A DNA stretch of 47,042 nucleotides from a virus: positions 1 to 47,042 of IMG/VR virus record IMGVR_UViG_3300046692_000583; one strand, written 5' to 3'. Positions 8,808 through 16,927 of the stretch are shown here, in pieces. The number at the start of each line of letters is the position of its first letter. Positions within the stretch are counted from its first letter, which is position 1. The translations under genes and the position numbers were made by a program. The notes under the pieces are model-generated. The model worked only from the letters and a program-made list of their open reading frames with translations, ran no database searches and had not been told where the DNA came from.

Positions 8808-9596
8808 ATGATCTTCCACTGGATCAGCCCACTGGGTATTGGTATGGACATCACCGAAGACAGTATTTCCTCGATCAAACAGCAGGTGTTGCAGCTCTGT
8901 GAGGAGCTCGACATTGCTGGAATTGAAGCGCATTACGTCAACCAAGAAGCGTCACCAAGTCTACTCCTGGCAAGAGAGCCTTTTTTAGCGGCAATAAAGG
9001 CGGAGAGGCCGCGTGCTATCTATTGGTTCGAGTTCAAATTCGATCTCGTCGGGTTCATCAAGACAGAGATGGGCTCCAAGGGATGGGAAGAGGAGTTCGA
9101 TGAGGACGAGACCAACACTCGCTTCCCTACGGTTGAGGAGATGAGGGAAAGGCTTCAGCTCGAGGAATCCACAGTAGCGGCGCAAACGGGAAAGGCCTAT
9201 TACCTGTGCGCCATGTTCCCTGGAGCGGGTGCCAACCGGGTAGCAAAATTCCAGACCTTGTGGTCAAGCGACCTTGAGGATGAAATTGGGGATCTGATTG
9301 ATGAACATAGAGAGGAACGTTCCAACATTAGGCAACGTGCGTTACTCGGAAACACCAACGGGTTGGAGAAGCTGGCCATCGAAATTGCTGCACATCCTGA
9401 GTTTCTTGCTACCAGGGGGCTGCCAAAGCGATATGCACTGGTGGCGAGACTCTTCAAGGGAAGAATCCCCCCACACCCTACCGGGCGCTGGTCGCGAGCC
9501 GTTGAACACGTCCCCGACGCAGACCTTAACCTGGAGCTGGTCGTGAAGATGGCTCAGGACATCGCGAGAGAGCAGGCGCAGTCAACTCAGTCTTGA
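8808..9596 (+). CDS. Hypothetical cargo protein
   Basis: A 262-residue soluble, acidic, largely helical protein; I recognise no family. An aromatic strand (AIYWFEFKFDLVGF) lies near residue 70. A central helix-rich part (DLEDEIGDLIDEHREERSNIRQRAL) may form a coiled coil. The C-terminus is charged. An alternative start is ATG 8844; neither has a strong ribosome binding site. It lies 129 bases after the GIY-YIG gene in the same direction and could be co-transcribed. Position in a moron region suggests a role useful to the lysogen, but nothing in the sequence names it. Confidence 0.6.
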   Translation: MIFHWISPLGIGMDITEDSISSIKQQVLQLCEELDIAGIEAHYVNQEASPSLLLAREPFLAAIKAERPRAIYWFEFKFDLVGFIKTEMGSKGWEEEFDEDETNTRFPTVEEMRERLQLEESTVAAQTGKAYYLCAMFPGAGANRVAKFQTLWSSDLEDEIGDLIDEHREERSNIRQRALLGNTNGLEKLAIEIAAHPEFLATRGLPKRYALVARLFKGRIPPHPTGRWSRAVEHVPDADLNLELVVKMAQDIAREQAQSTQS

Positions 9597-9752
9597 TGCG
9601 ATTGTGGGCAGCTACGCGACACGTTTTGCGAACGCTGAAAACGTGTCGCGACATTGCCAGGACGAACTACCCGGTTCTTCGGTAGTTTCAGGCCAGGCGC
9701 CGGAATTGTCTGGCAACGGAGAATCGGCTAACTCATCAAGAGTTTCAGCCCA

Positions 9753-10670
9753 TTAGGTATCAAGTGACTCGTCCCACTCAGAACCGAGCACCCAACTGAG
9801 TGCAGACATCCTCCCACTCAGCAGTCCCCATCCAAAATCGTCCCAACCAAGATTGTCCCTGCCGAATTTTGTTTCGATTCGCAACGCCTCTATCTTAGCT
9901 GTTGCTAAGACTTCCTCTTGTTCTGGCTTGAGCGCTTCCTGTCCGTTTGCAAGTCTGTGCAACCAATTCTGATGGCGATTCCACCAAACTTTATCCCACA
10001 GGTCGTTGTACTCGCTCAGAATTGACGCATCGTTACGACGGAGAACCAAGGCCCAGAAACCGTCGTCATCCTCGGATGGTATCCACTCTACTTTGTCGCC
10101 GTCATCGTTGTAGCCAATTTTGTGACCATTAGGTCCAGTTTCACCCGGTTTGACCGGATCAACCATTTGTGATGCATCCCTCTGGATACCTCTTACCGGG
10201 TGCAACGCAGCGAACTCTTGATTCAGCTCGCGTAGGCGAAGTACAAGATCAGGATCGAAGCGGGTGATTTCCACGCCAGCGTCTTGTAGCCGAAGCTCAC
10301 CAAGTCCCCGGATTGCCTGGTTAGGGTCCAGCGTGCCGATGACAACTCGCTTCAGCTTCCTTTCAATTACTCTGTCAGTACACGAGATTTTTGGATGATT
10401 TCTGTGAGTACACGGCTCGAGAGTCGAATAGAGCGTAGCGCCCTCTAGGTCCACACCCTTTAATTTGCGCTCGAGCAGTGTGTACTCCGCATGCTCGCCC
10501 GCTTTAAGTTCGCCTCGATACGCGGAAGCTAGAATCACACCGTCCCGGACAACGACCGCAGCAACCTTCGGTGATACCTTCCCTTCCTCGCTCATACAGT
10601 TAGAAGCAAGTTCGAGGGCAAGCTGCATTAACTCCCGATTGTCCCCGGTGTTCTGAATGTTTTCCGTCAT
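9753..10670 (-). CDS. CDA-fold deaminase fused to an unknown C-terminal domain
   Basis: A 305-residue protein. The N-terminal ~150 residues form a zinc-dependent deaminase: GEHAEYTLL (His-Ala-Glu, about residue 62) and TLEPCTHRNHPKISC (two zinc cysteines, about 87-98), closest in layout to the RibD-type deaminases. Residues about 165-305 form a second acidic, Trp-rich domain containing NDLWDKVWW and ending LSWVLGSEWDESLDT, which I have the impression recurs as a stand-alone domain but cannot name. RibD's reductase domain is absent, so riboflavin synthesis is unlikely. The substrate may be a nucleotide or modified base. It points away from the two preceding cargo genes. Confidence 0.78.
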   Translation of the reverse strand: MTENIQNTGDNRELMQLALELASNCMSEEGKVSPKVAAVVVRDGVILASAYRGELKAGEHAEYTLLERKLKGVDLEGATLYSTLEPCTHRNHPKISCTDRVIERKLKRVVIGTLDPNQAIRGLGELRLQDAGVEITRFDPDLVLRLRELNQEFAALHPVRGIQRDASQMVDPVKPGETGPNGHKIGYNDDGDKVEWIPSEDDDGFWALVLRRNDASILSEYNDLWDKVWWNRHQNWLHRLANGQEALKPEQEEVLATAKIEALRIETKFGRDNLGWDDFGWGLLSGRMSALSWVLGSEWDESLDT

Positions 10671-11194
10671 GCGCCGCCCACCGCTTCGTTATTTCCCATA
10701 CTGCCGACCTTTCGATTCAAACGAACGTTCATGGAGCGAGAATGTAGCGCCTAAGGAGGAGAAATTGAACGATTTTATGAGCAAGAAATGCCCAAGGCTT
10801 TAAGCTTTTCATCATCCCCTACGCTTCCAGCCTGGCGAGTAGAGGGCGATGTGAACTGGCCTAATGATTTTGGACACTTCAATCGGGCGCTATGATCGCG
10901 CCGAAATCTGTGGTGTTTGGATATGCGTAAATCTTGTTCGAGTGAGTTCAAGCTCAAGGCTTCCAGCGGTGCAGAAACCTGACTGCTCGAGACTGGTGAC
11001 AGTTTTGGAGACAGTTTGTCTGTTGGTGCGTTTGAGCATAAAGCTCACAAAGGCACACCGAGCCTGCAGTTTTTGGGAAAGCTCTCGGAAACCAGTAATT
11101 TTGGTAAGCCCCTTCCCTCTTCTACGTCAAAGCCCCGATTTCATTGGCTTTCGAAGATGTGCAGCAAAGTAATTTTTAAGTAATGTAGAAGTAA

Positions 11195-11366
11195 GGTAAT
11201 TACCTATTCATAAGGTAATCTTCCCCTTAATAGACCCCTTATAAATCAATCACTTAAATATGCATTACCTTTCTTATTACCCCAGATTACCTTTAGACGT
11301 AATCCAGAAAAGTCAATGAATGCGGGGCTTTCAAAGGTTTCGCCGCCCTGGTTTTTGAGCATTACC
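11195..11366. repeat. Cluster of GGTAAT/ATTACC hexamers
   Basis: GGTAAT occurs at 11195 and 11214, and ATTACC at 11199 (overlapping to form GGTAATTACC), 11264, 11276, 11286 and 11361. Seven copies within 170 bases, in mixed orientation, are far more than chance. Location 200-380 bases from the cos-like site suggests sites for a DNA-binding protein of packaging or regulation (inference). Confidence 0.5.
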
Positions 11367-11575
11367 TTTTTCCGATAGCACTCCTGAAAATCGGTGCTCT
11401 CCTGACAGACATGCACAGGGCACGCCCTGGACTGCGGCAGCGATCGCGTGCTTTTACCAATCCGATGCAGGGATTCGCAGGTTTTTAACCTTACCCGAAC
11501 ATCATGGCACCGCCCTGCTTTGGTCATGTTCAGATTGGTGCAGCAGTGCAGCAAAGAAGACCCATTTAGCCCGCA

Positions 11576-11594
11576 GGCGAGGTGGGGGGAGGAC
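11576..11594 (+). other. cos: Putative cos site
   Basis: GGCGAGGTGGGGGGAGGAC matches the 19-base cohesive end of P2 as I remember it (GGCGAGGCGGGGAAAGCAC) at 15 of 19 positions, and is followed by a GC-alternating run as in P2. It lies to the left of the portal gene Q, the place expected for cos in this phage group. The exact nick positions cannot be known from sequence. Confidence 0.7.
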
Positions 11595-12123
11595 GGCGCG
11601 CGCCAAGTTACGGGCGGATAAAACAATTCAATCCGCACTACTTTGGTGCGGCGCATAAAATCGCGGTGCGACCGAGTTTTCCCCGCATCCCAAGCCGAAA
11701 CGTGCAAAACGATTGCGGCTAAATACTGGCCAGTTCGTTGCAGCCCGCGATAATTAACGCCGCTTGCTGAGGCTTTTGCCTCGAGTACGCCGTAAGACAG
11801 CGGTTCGGAAAGGTGTAGCGCGTCAGATTAAAGCCTGATCAACGATCTTCAGTGCACCCGAAACCACTGTGATACGCGCGCCCCAGCAGGAAGAGATCAC
11901 AGTGCTTCAGCAAGGCAGGGGCTGAGTTGCGGAAAATCAGTGCCTTACAGAGCTTGCATTGCCCCCATACAGAGCTGCAAAAAAAGCGATCAACCTATCC
12001 CGCAGGCGGTTGGAGCCCCTCGAATTGAGCGTACATCCGCAGTTAACGCAGGATTTCGCTTTTATTTTGCAAAAAATGCCTTCCACTGATAAATTGAATT
12101 TTTACTAATTTGAAAAAATTAAA

Positions 12124-13437
12124 ATGCTCATAGAATTCAGGGTCCAAAATTTCAGGTCGTTCAACACCGAACAAACGCTAAGTTTATCAACTTCTAGTTC
12201 CACAAAAGAAAACTACAACGAAGAAAACACAATAGAACTGAATAAATTTGGCATCAATAAGCTTGTTAAAAGCGCCGCTATTTTTGGAGCTAACGCTTCC
12301 GGAAAGACTAATTTGGCGACGGCCTTGGACACGCTTAAATATATCGTTCTATTTTCATTAAAAAGCATCGATATTGATAACATTCCACACGCGCTCCCTT
12401 TTTTCATCAAGGACAACTTTTACGACATTCCTACGGAATTCGAATTAAGTTTCATAAGTGATGGAAAAATGTATCGCTATGGACTATCAATCAAGAACAA
12501 ACTGATTTCAGAAGAGTGGCTTTACCAAACAATAACCTCTAGAGAAACCATGCTTTTCCACAGAACTCAGCAGAAAATTGAGTTCAACAAACGCTCATTT
12601 TCTGAGGCGGAAAATTTCGTAAGCAAATCGGAAAATGGATATTCTATTGAGCAAACAAAAAACAACATTCCTTTTATTTCAGTAATTTCACAATTCAAAG
12701 GAAAAGTGTCATCTGAAATTACTGGCTGGTTCAAAAAACTTAATATTGCCTCTGGCATAACAGATGACGGCGTTAAAAGCTTTACCATTGACTTATTTCA
12801 ACAAGATAAAAAATTCAAAGCTTGGGCTCTCAACATTCTTAAATCTCTTCAAATAGAAGACATTCTGATCGTAGAAGAAGATGAGACACCACCCAATACT
12901 CCAAAGAACAAACAATTTGCGTTAGAAATAGCCACCAAGGTAGGTGCCTTTTTAAAGACCAATCCCTCGAAGAACAAAAAAATAAAGGTTGCAAAAGAAC
13001 TGAACGGGAAAAACTTTTTGTTCCCTATTGACCTGGAGTCGGAAGGCACAAGAAAAATAATTTATATACTGGGTCCGCTTTACGACACCATCAAGAAAAA
13101 CAAAGTTCTCTTCATTGATGAATTCGATAGCAAGTTACACTCTCTTCTTAGCGAATTCATAATCAAGCTATTCCATAAAGAGAGCAGTGAAAAAAGCCAA
13201 TTAATCATTACCTGTCATGACACAAATCTACTAAATAAAAGCATTTTCCGCAGAGATCAAATTTGGTTTATTCAGAAAAACCAAAATCACGAAAGCGAAC
13301 TTTTCTCACTAGTTGAATACAAAGAATATTACACAAGAAAGGACAACAACTACAGCAAGGATTATCTCGAAGGGAAGTATGGAGCAATACCTTTATTCTC
13401 CTCGTTGGAAAACTTTAACGAGGTGTGCAATGGTTAG
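12124..13437 (+). CDS. AAA ATPase (AAA_15/21, RloA/AbiL-like), candidate phage-defence protein
   Basis: A 437-residue protein opening with the strand-helix of SMC/OLD-like ATPases (IEFRVQNFRSFN). Walker A is GANASGKT (55-62), an ABC-signature-like SEGTRK lies at about 306-311, Walker B is VLFIDEFD (328-335), and a His switch occurs in TCHDTN (about 363). No nuclease (Toprim) domain follows, unlike OLD proteins, so an effector must be separate. The gene is markedly AT-rich compared with phage genes around it. It overlaps the next gene by 8 bases. It sits between cos and the portal gene, the same slot that carries the ctx cytotoxin in phiCTX. Defence function is inference from family and place. 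Confidence 0.85.
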   Translation: MLIEFRVQNFRSFNTEQTLSLSTSSSTKENYNEENTIELNKFGINKLVKSAAIFGANASGKTNLATALDTLKYIVLFSLKSIDIDNIPHALPFFIKDNFYDIPTEFELSFISDGKMYRYGLSIKNKLISEEWLYQTITSRETMLFHRTQQKIEFNKRSFSEAENFVSKSENGYSIEQTKNNIPFISVISQFKGKVSSEITGWFKKLNIASGITDDGVKSFTIDLFQQDKKFKAWALNILKSLQIEDILIVEEDETPPNTPKNKQFALEIATKVGAFLKTNPSKNKKIKVAKELNGKNFLFPIDLESEGTRKIIYILGPLYDTIKKNKVLFIDEFDSKLHSLLSEFIIKLFHKESSEKSQLIITCHDTNLLNKSIFRRDQIWFIQKNQNHESELFSLVEYKEYYTRKDNNYSKDYLEGKYGAIPLFSSLENFNEVCNG

Positions 13438-13879
13438 GGACAGAAGTAAGACCTCCGGATATGCAAGAAAGGAAGCAACTAGAGAGGAAGTACCTACTAA
13501 AGAGAAGGGAACATTGCTGACTTTCAGCTTCAAAAACTTAGACGAAAGACAACCCAAAGCGAATCCCGAATCGTTAACGAATTGGCATGACGAAAATTTA
13601 CTGGCCAGTTTGGTATCAAGGCTGAAAGACCTATCGCAACTTGGAAGATCCGAGGCTACACAGCAACAGCAAATTAAAATTTATGGCGATTTCCCACCTA
13701 AAGATAAAACCAATTTCTTTCACCCCGAGCACGTCGAAAAAAACGTCTCCTGGGGTGTAATTAAATCTATCAAAGGACAAGTTGGAACTGTCGCAGGGTA
13801 TATAGTAGAAGATACTTTTCACGTCGTATTTTTGGATAAAAACCATAAATTTTGGATAAGTGAAAAGAAGCACACATAA
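13430..13879 (+). CDS. Partner protein of the AAA ATPase, unknown family
   Basis: A 149-residue protein from ATG 13430, with GAGG six bases upstream, overlapping the ATPase stop. The N-terminus is strongly basic and polar (RDRSKTSGYARKEATREE). The C-terminal 45 residues are conserved-looking: WGVIKSIKGQ, then GTVAGYIVEDTFHVVFLDKNH, ending EKKHT. The tail loosely recalls the last strands of RelE-type toxins, but the catalytic residues of that fold are not evident. It lacks the Toprim/nuclease features of RloB/AbiLii and is not DUF4435. The tight overlap indicates obligate co-translation with the ATPase, so it is probably the effector or its regulator. Confidence 0.75.
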   Translation: MVRDRSKTSGYARKEATREEVPTKEKGTLLTFSFKNLDERQPKANPESLTNWHDENLLASLVSRLKDLSQLGRSEATQQQQIKIYGDFPPKDKTNFFHPEHVEKNVSWGVIKSIKGQVGTVAGYIVEDTFHVVFLDKNHKFWISEKKHT

Positions 13880-13913
13880 GCCAACCGACCAATGGACTTT
13901 CAGCACTAAACAA

Positions 13914-13976
13914 ATCACAGATCACAGATCACAGATAAAGAACCAAAGAACCAAAGAACCAAAGAACCAAAGAACC
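13914..13976 (+). repeat. Short tandem repeats (ATCACAG x3, AAAGAACC x5)
   Basis: Three perfect copies of ATCACAG (13914-13934) are followed after two bases by five perfect copies of AAAGAACC (13937-13976). They lie just after the ATPase/partner operon and before its terminator. Perfect 8-base repeats can change in number by slippage. Being downstream of the genes they would affect the transcript end rather than the reading frame. Confidence 0.95.
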
Positions 13977-13993
13977 AACATACTAGCACCTCC

Positions 13994-14027
13994 AGCTCTT
14001 AGGACTATTAGCCCTAAGAGCTTTTTA
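13994..14027 (+). terminator. Intrinsic terminator of the ATPase operon
   Basis: A perfect 10-base stem, AGCTCTTAGG (13994-14003) and CCTAAGAGCT (14013-14022), closes a 9-base loop and is followed by TTTTTA. It separates the rightward cargo operon from the convergent portal gene. Confidence 0.88.
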
Positions 14028-15035
14028 CTATGATTTAAATCGGACCACCTCTTCCCCTATCCAGCAGTTAATCTGCGATATTCTTGATTGAATTGGCTCT
14101 AACTCATTCATGACCCAAACTTCCGTAGCCTCCCGAATCGAGCCAAATCCTCCCGCATTTTGAGGGACGATCCCCATCAACTGAGGCGGTATGCGCAAGC
14201 TGGCCAGCACATCATCACGGGTCTGATTTTTGATAGAGTTGAATTCGTCCTTCGCCGCGACCTCGCTAACTGGAATCAACTGGATGCCGTCCTTCTTGCC
14301 GGTCGGAGAATAGACGAACAGATTGCGAAAATTCCCTGGCCCCTTTGACTCCTTGAGCGCCTTGCGCAGAGCATCGATATCGGCCTCCGTCTGCGCGGCG
14401 TCGGTCATGTACAGAATGAAGCCGGCATGACTGCCGTTCTCGTAGTACTTGCGCCGGAACAGTGTCGCCGACTCGTTGAGCAACGCCGACTGCAAGGCGC
14501 TAACCCACTCTGGAAGTCCATAAATCTCCTGGTGCAAATCCGCCTCTCGCAGGTGGAAAATAGTGCCTGGCTCAAAAGCATGTTCATCTTTCCAGCCGCG
14601 TACTTGGAAATACCGCCCGTCCGGACCGGCGCGCATGTATTTGGCCAGCGGCGGCGCCAGTTGCCAGGTGTTTCCCAACACCGACCGCTGCGCTTCCAAG
14701 TAGCCATTGCCCAGACACAGAAAGTCCAGGGCGAACTGTTCGAAAGCCGTACGGGTAAACAGCGGATGGGGGATAAAGGTCTTACTCAACAGGTTGCGTT
14801 TGAACATCAGCCCCGAGTGCAAATGCACACTAGCCCCTACCGATCGGGCCAGGCCATCAAGCGATAGTGGTGGCTCGTACCAACGCCCGTTGAACCAGCA
14901 CTCCAAGTAGTCGAATACCTCCCTACCGCCCAATACCGGCGACGGTTCGCCAAAGCTGAATACCTGAGTTCCGGTCCCGGCGTCGGGTTTGATCGCGGGC
15001 AACGGTGCCTGGCTGGTGAGCTGTTCAGTCATCAA
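14028..15035 (-). CDS. Q: P2 gpQ-like portal protein
   Basis: A 335-residue protein of the length of P2 gpQ. Family features are the N-terminal FSFGEPSPVL segment, the EYLECWFNGRWYEPP-type region, RRKYYENGSHAGFILY, and the C-terminal GGFGSIREA(T)EVW motif typical of phage portal proteins in this branch. The dodecameric portal sits at the capsid vertex and is the channel for DNA packaging. The gene overlaps the stop of P by four bases (ATGA) and both are transcribed leftward towards cos, as in P2. Confidence 0.95.
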   Translation of the reverse strand: MMTEQLTSQAPLPAIKPDAGTGTQVFSFGEPSPVLGGREVFDYLECWFNGRWYEPPLSLDGLARSVGASVHLHSGLMFKRNLLSKTFIPHPLFTRTAFEQFALDFLCLGNGYLEAQRSVLGNTWQLAPPLAKYMRAGPDGRYFQVRGWKDEHAFEPGTIFHLREADLHQEIYGLPEWVSALQSALLNESATLFRRKYYENGSHAGFILYMTDAAQTEADIDALRKALKESKGPGNFRNLFVYSPTGKKDGIQLIPVSEVAAKDEFNSIKNQTRDDVLASLRIPPQLMGIVPQNAGGFGSIREATEVWVMNELEPIQSRISQINCWIGEEVVRFKS

Positions 15036-16789
15036 TAGATCTCCATCCGCCCGGTATTGGCAGCCGTCTGCCCCTCAAGCGGTTCGTTGTGCAAAGCATG
15101 AAAAAGTGCCCACGCCAGATCGGCATGACCGGTGTTGTCATTGCGCCCAGCGGTGTAGGTGTACTGGCGCCCGCCAGCGGTGACGGTCTTGCGAATAGCC
15201 ATCAGCGACTGCGCCATGTCAGTCCAGCCGGCATCGAACTCCAGCCGCCCCTTGTGGATAACGTCATAGGCCTTGAGCACGAGGCGCGTTTTGACCTCGG
15301 GCGAATAGCTGAAGGCGGTGACGGCCGGGAAGAACTGACGCACTAGCTGGGCCACGCCGCAGCCCAGACCGGTGACGTCGATGCCGATATAGGTCACCCA
15401 ATAGCGGTCGCACACGCTCTTGATAAACGCGGCCTGCGCAGCGAAGTCCATGCCGCGAAACTGGTGCCGCTCAAGGACGCGAAACTTCCCGCCCGGCACC
15501 AACGGCGGCGCAACCACCACCAGCCCCGAACAATCGCCCGTCTCAGCAGGGTCATACCCCACCCATACCTGACGATCGCCAAACGGGCGCATGGCAAACG
15601 GCTTGTAGTCCTCGGCCCATTCAACCCAACTATCGACCATGCACGACTGCAACAATGTCAGCGGGAAGATGCTCGCCCCATCGTCGATAAACTCGCACAT
15701 CAGCAGATTGGCGAACGCCTCGGCGCTGTACTCCCGACGCAGTTCCTCAAGGTTAAATTTGTCGCAGCCGCCCTGCCGCGCATCCAGAATCGTGACGATG
15801 TGCCGCCACAGCTGGTCCTCACAAAACCGCCCCTGCTGGAGCGCGCCGTGGGACACATCCACCTTCGTATGCTGCGCGGCCGGCAGGCCCTTGTTAAAGC
15901 GTTCGCCGGTCCAGAAGCTGTAAGCCTCGTGGGCCATGCTGGAAGGCGTCGAGAAGTAGGTCTTGCGCCACTTACTGTGCATCGCCATGCCCGACGCGAC
16001 GTTGTTCAGTTCCTCGAACTTGAACGTCCAGAAGAACTCATCGAAGTAGAAATTACCGTGGTACCCCTGGGCGGTACGGGCATTGGTTCCGAGGAAAAAC
16101 AACTCGGCACCATTGGGCAAGACGATGGGATCGCCCGTCAGATCAACCCCGATCACCTCACGGGCAAACGCCAGAATGTAGCCGCGAAACAGATAGGCCT
16201 GGTTCTTCGACGCCGAGAGAAAAATCTGATTGCGCCCGGTCTCCAGGGCATCAATCAACGCCTCACGGGCGAAGTAGAACGTCGCGCCGATCTGCCGGCT
16301 CTTGAGGATGACGCGGGTGCGCTGATTACCGGCCCGATACCAATCTTTCTGGTAGTCATAACAGCCATCGATAAACGCTTCGCGAAGCAGCTCGACCTGG
16401 TCTTCACTGATGTCGTTCTTCGGTTTTTTCTTCTTCGGCCCTTCGTTGCGTTTGGCCAGATTCGGGTTGAGGTCGGTTTCGGTACCGCCGCCCTGAAAGC
16501 GCTGGATACGCGCCTGCCGCTCCAATTGCCGATGCAGCAGATCAATTTCCTTGAAGTCCCCGCTGGTCTTGCCCTCCTTGAGGATCAACTGCACCAACCG
16601 CGCTTCCAACGCACCACCGATGCGCTCGACGTTATCCGCCCGATCCCACTCGTCTCGGGCCTTCCAACTGTGTAGCGTTTTCTCCTTCTCGCCCGTCGCC
16701 TCGGCGATCTCGCAGACACGCCAGCCCATCCAGTACAGGAACTTGGATTGGCGGCGGGGATCGATGGGCAAGAGCGCGGTCGTAGTCAT
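15032..16789 (-). CDS. P: P2 gpP-like terminase large subunit (ATPase)
   Basis: A 585-residue protein, the usual length for gpP. The N-terminal 60 residues contain a helix-turn-helix-like segment (CEIAEATGEKEKTLHSWK). The motor domain follows, with the modified Walker A KSRQIGAT (about residue 165) and YFDEFFW as Walker B. The C-terminal nuclease-like part includes WVGYDPAETGD. It powers packaging together with gpM and cuts at cos. It is divergent from O; the shared 138-base gap holds an Ogr-type dyad at 16836-16856. Confidence 0.96.
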   Translation of the reverse strand: MTTTALLPIDPRRQSKFLYWMGWRVCEIAEATGEKEKTLHSWKARDEWDRADNVERIGGALEARLVQLILKEGKTSGDFKEIDLLHRQLERQARIQRFQGGGTETDLNPNLAKRNEGPKKKKPKNDISEDQVELLREAFIDGCYDYQKDWYRAGNQRTRVILKSRQIGATFYFAREALIDALETGRNQIFLSASKNQAYLFRGYILAFAREVIGVDLTGDPIVLPNGAELFFLGTNARTAQGYHGNFYFDEFFWTFKFEELNNVASGMAMHSKWRKTYFSTPSSMAHEAYSFWTGERFNKGLPAAQHTKVDVSHGALQQGRFCEDQLWRHIVTILDARQGGCDKFNLEELRREYSAEAFANLLMCEFIDDGASIFPLTLLQSCMVDSWVEWAEDYKPFAMRPFGDRQVWVGYDPAETGDCSGLVVVAPPLVPGGKFRVLERHQFRGMDFAAQAAFIKSVCDRYWVTYIGIDVTGLGCGVAQLVRQFFPAVTAFSYSPEVKTRLVLKAYDVIHKGRLEFDAGWTDMAQSLMAIRKTVTAGGRQYTYTAGRNDNTGHADLAWALFHALHNEPLEGQTAANTGRMEIY

Positions 16790-16835
16790 GGCTGCGATGC
16801 TGCCGCCCAGATCCGCGACTCAATAGCGCCGCCCC

Positions 16836-16856
16836 TTGTGCCCTCCCCGTCTACAG
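16836..16856 (+). promoter_or_regulatory. Ogr-type activator dyad upstream of O (and P)
   Basis: TTGTG-N11-TACAG matches the dyads at 23603-23623 and 28193-28213 in spacing and arms (common form TGT(G/A)-N11-TACA). In P2, Ogr binds such a dyad around -55 of each late promoter. Here it lies 82 bases (centre to start codon) before O, inside the P/O divergent gap. Confidence 0.65.
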
Positions 16857-16927
16857 TCCTGCCTCGTTGCCGCCGCCCGCGCGCGTCCCGAACATGCCCT
16901 CATTGCAACGCACAGAGCATTCCCGGC

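Larger units (their letters stand above)
10671..12123. other. Gene-poor packaging (cos) region
   Basis: About 1.45 kb lies between the deaminase and the ATPase pair. I find no convincing gene. It contains the GGTAAT/ATTACC repeat cluster (11195-11366) and the cos-like sequence (11576-11594). In P2-like phages the cos region and flanking terminase-binding sequences are non-coding, which fits. A 153-residue leftward frame at 11246-11707 runs across the cos-like sequence and is judged non-coding. Confidence 0.6.

Noticed and set aside
11246-11707. Leftward 153-codon frame in the cos region
   Set aside because: It crosses the cos-like sequence and the hexamer repeats, has no ribosome binding site and has odd composition (many Cys/His/Arg). 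A conserved non-coding packaging region explains it better.
13914-13976. Possible CRISPR-like array
   Set aside because: The units are only 7 and 8 bases with no spacers; these are plain tandem repeats.
15464-16675. Long rightward frame (403 codons) antisense to the terminase gene
   Set aside because: It mirrors gene P with shadow composition (many Arg, Leu, Ala) and has no start signals.
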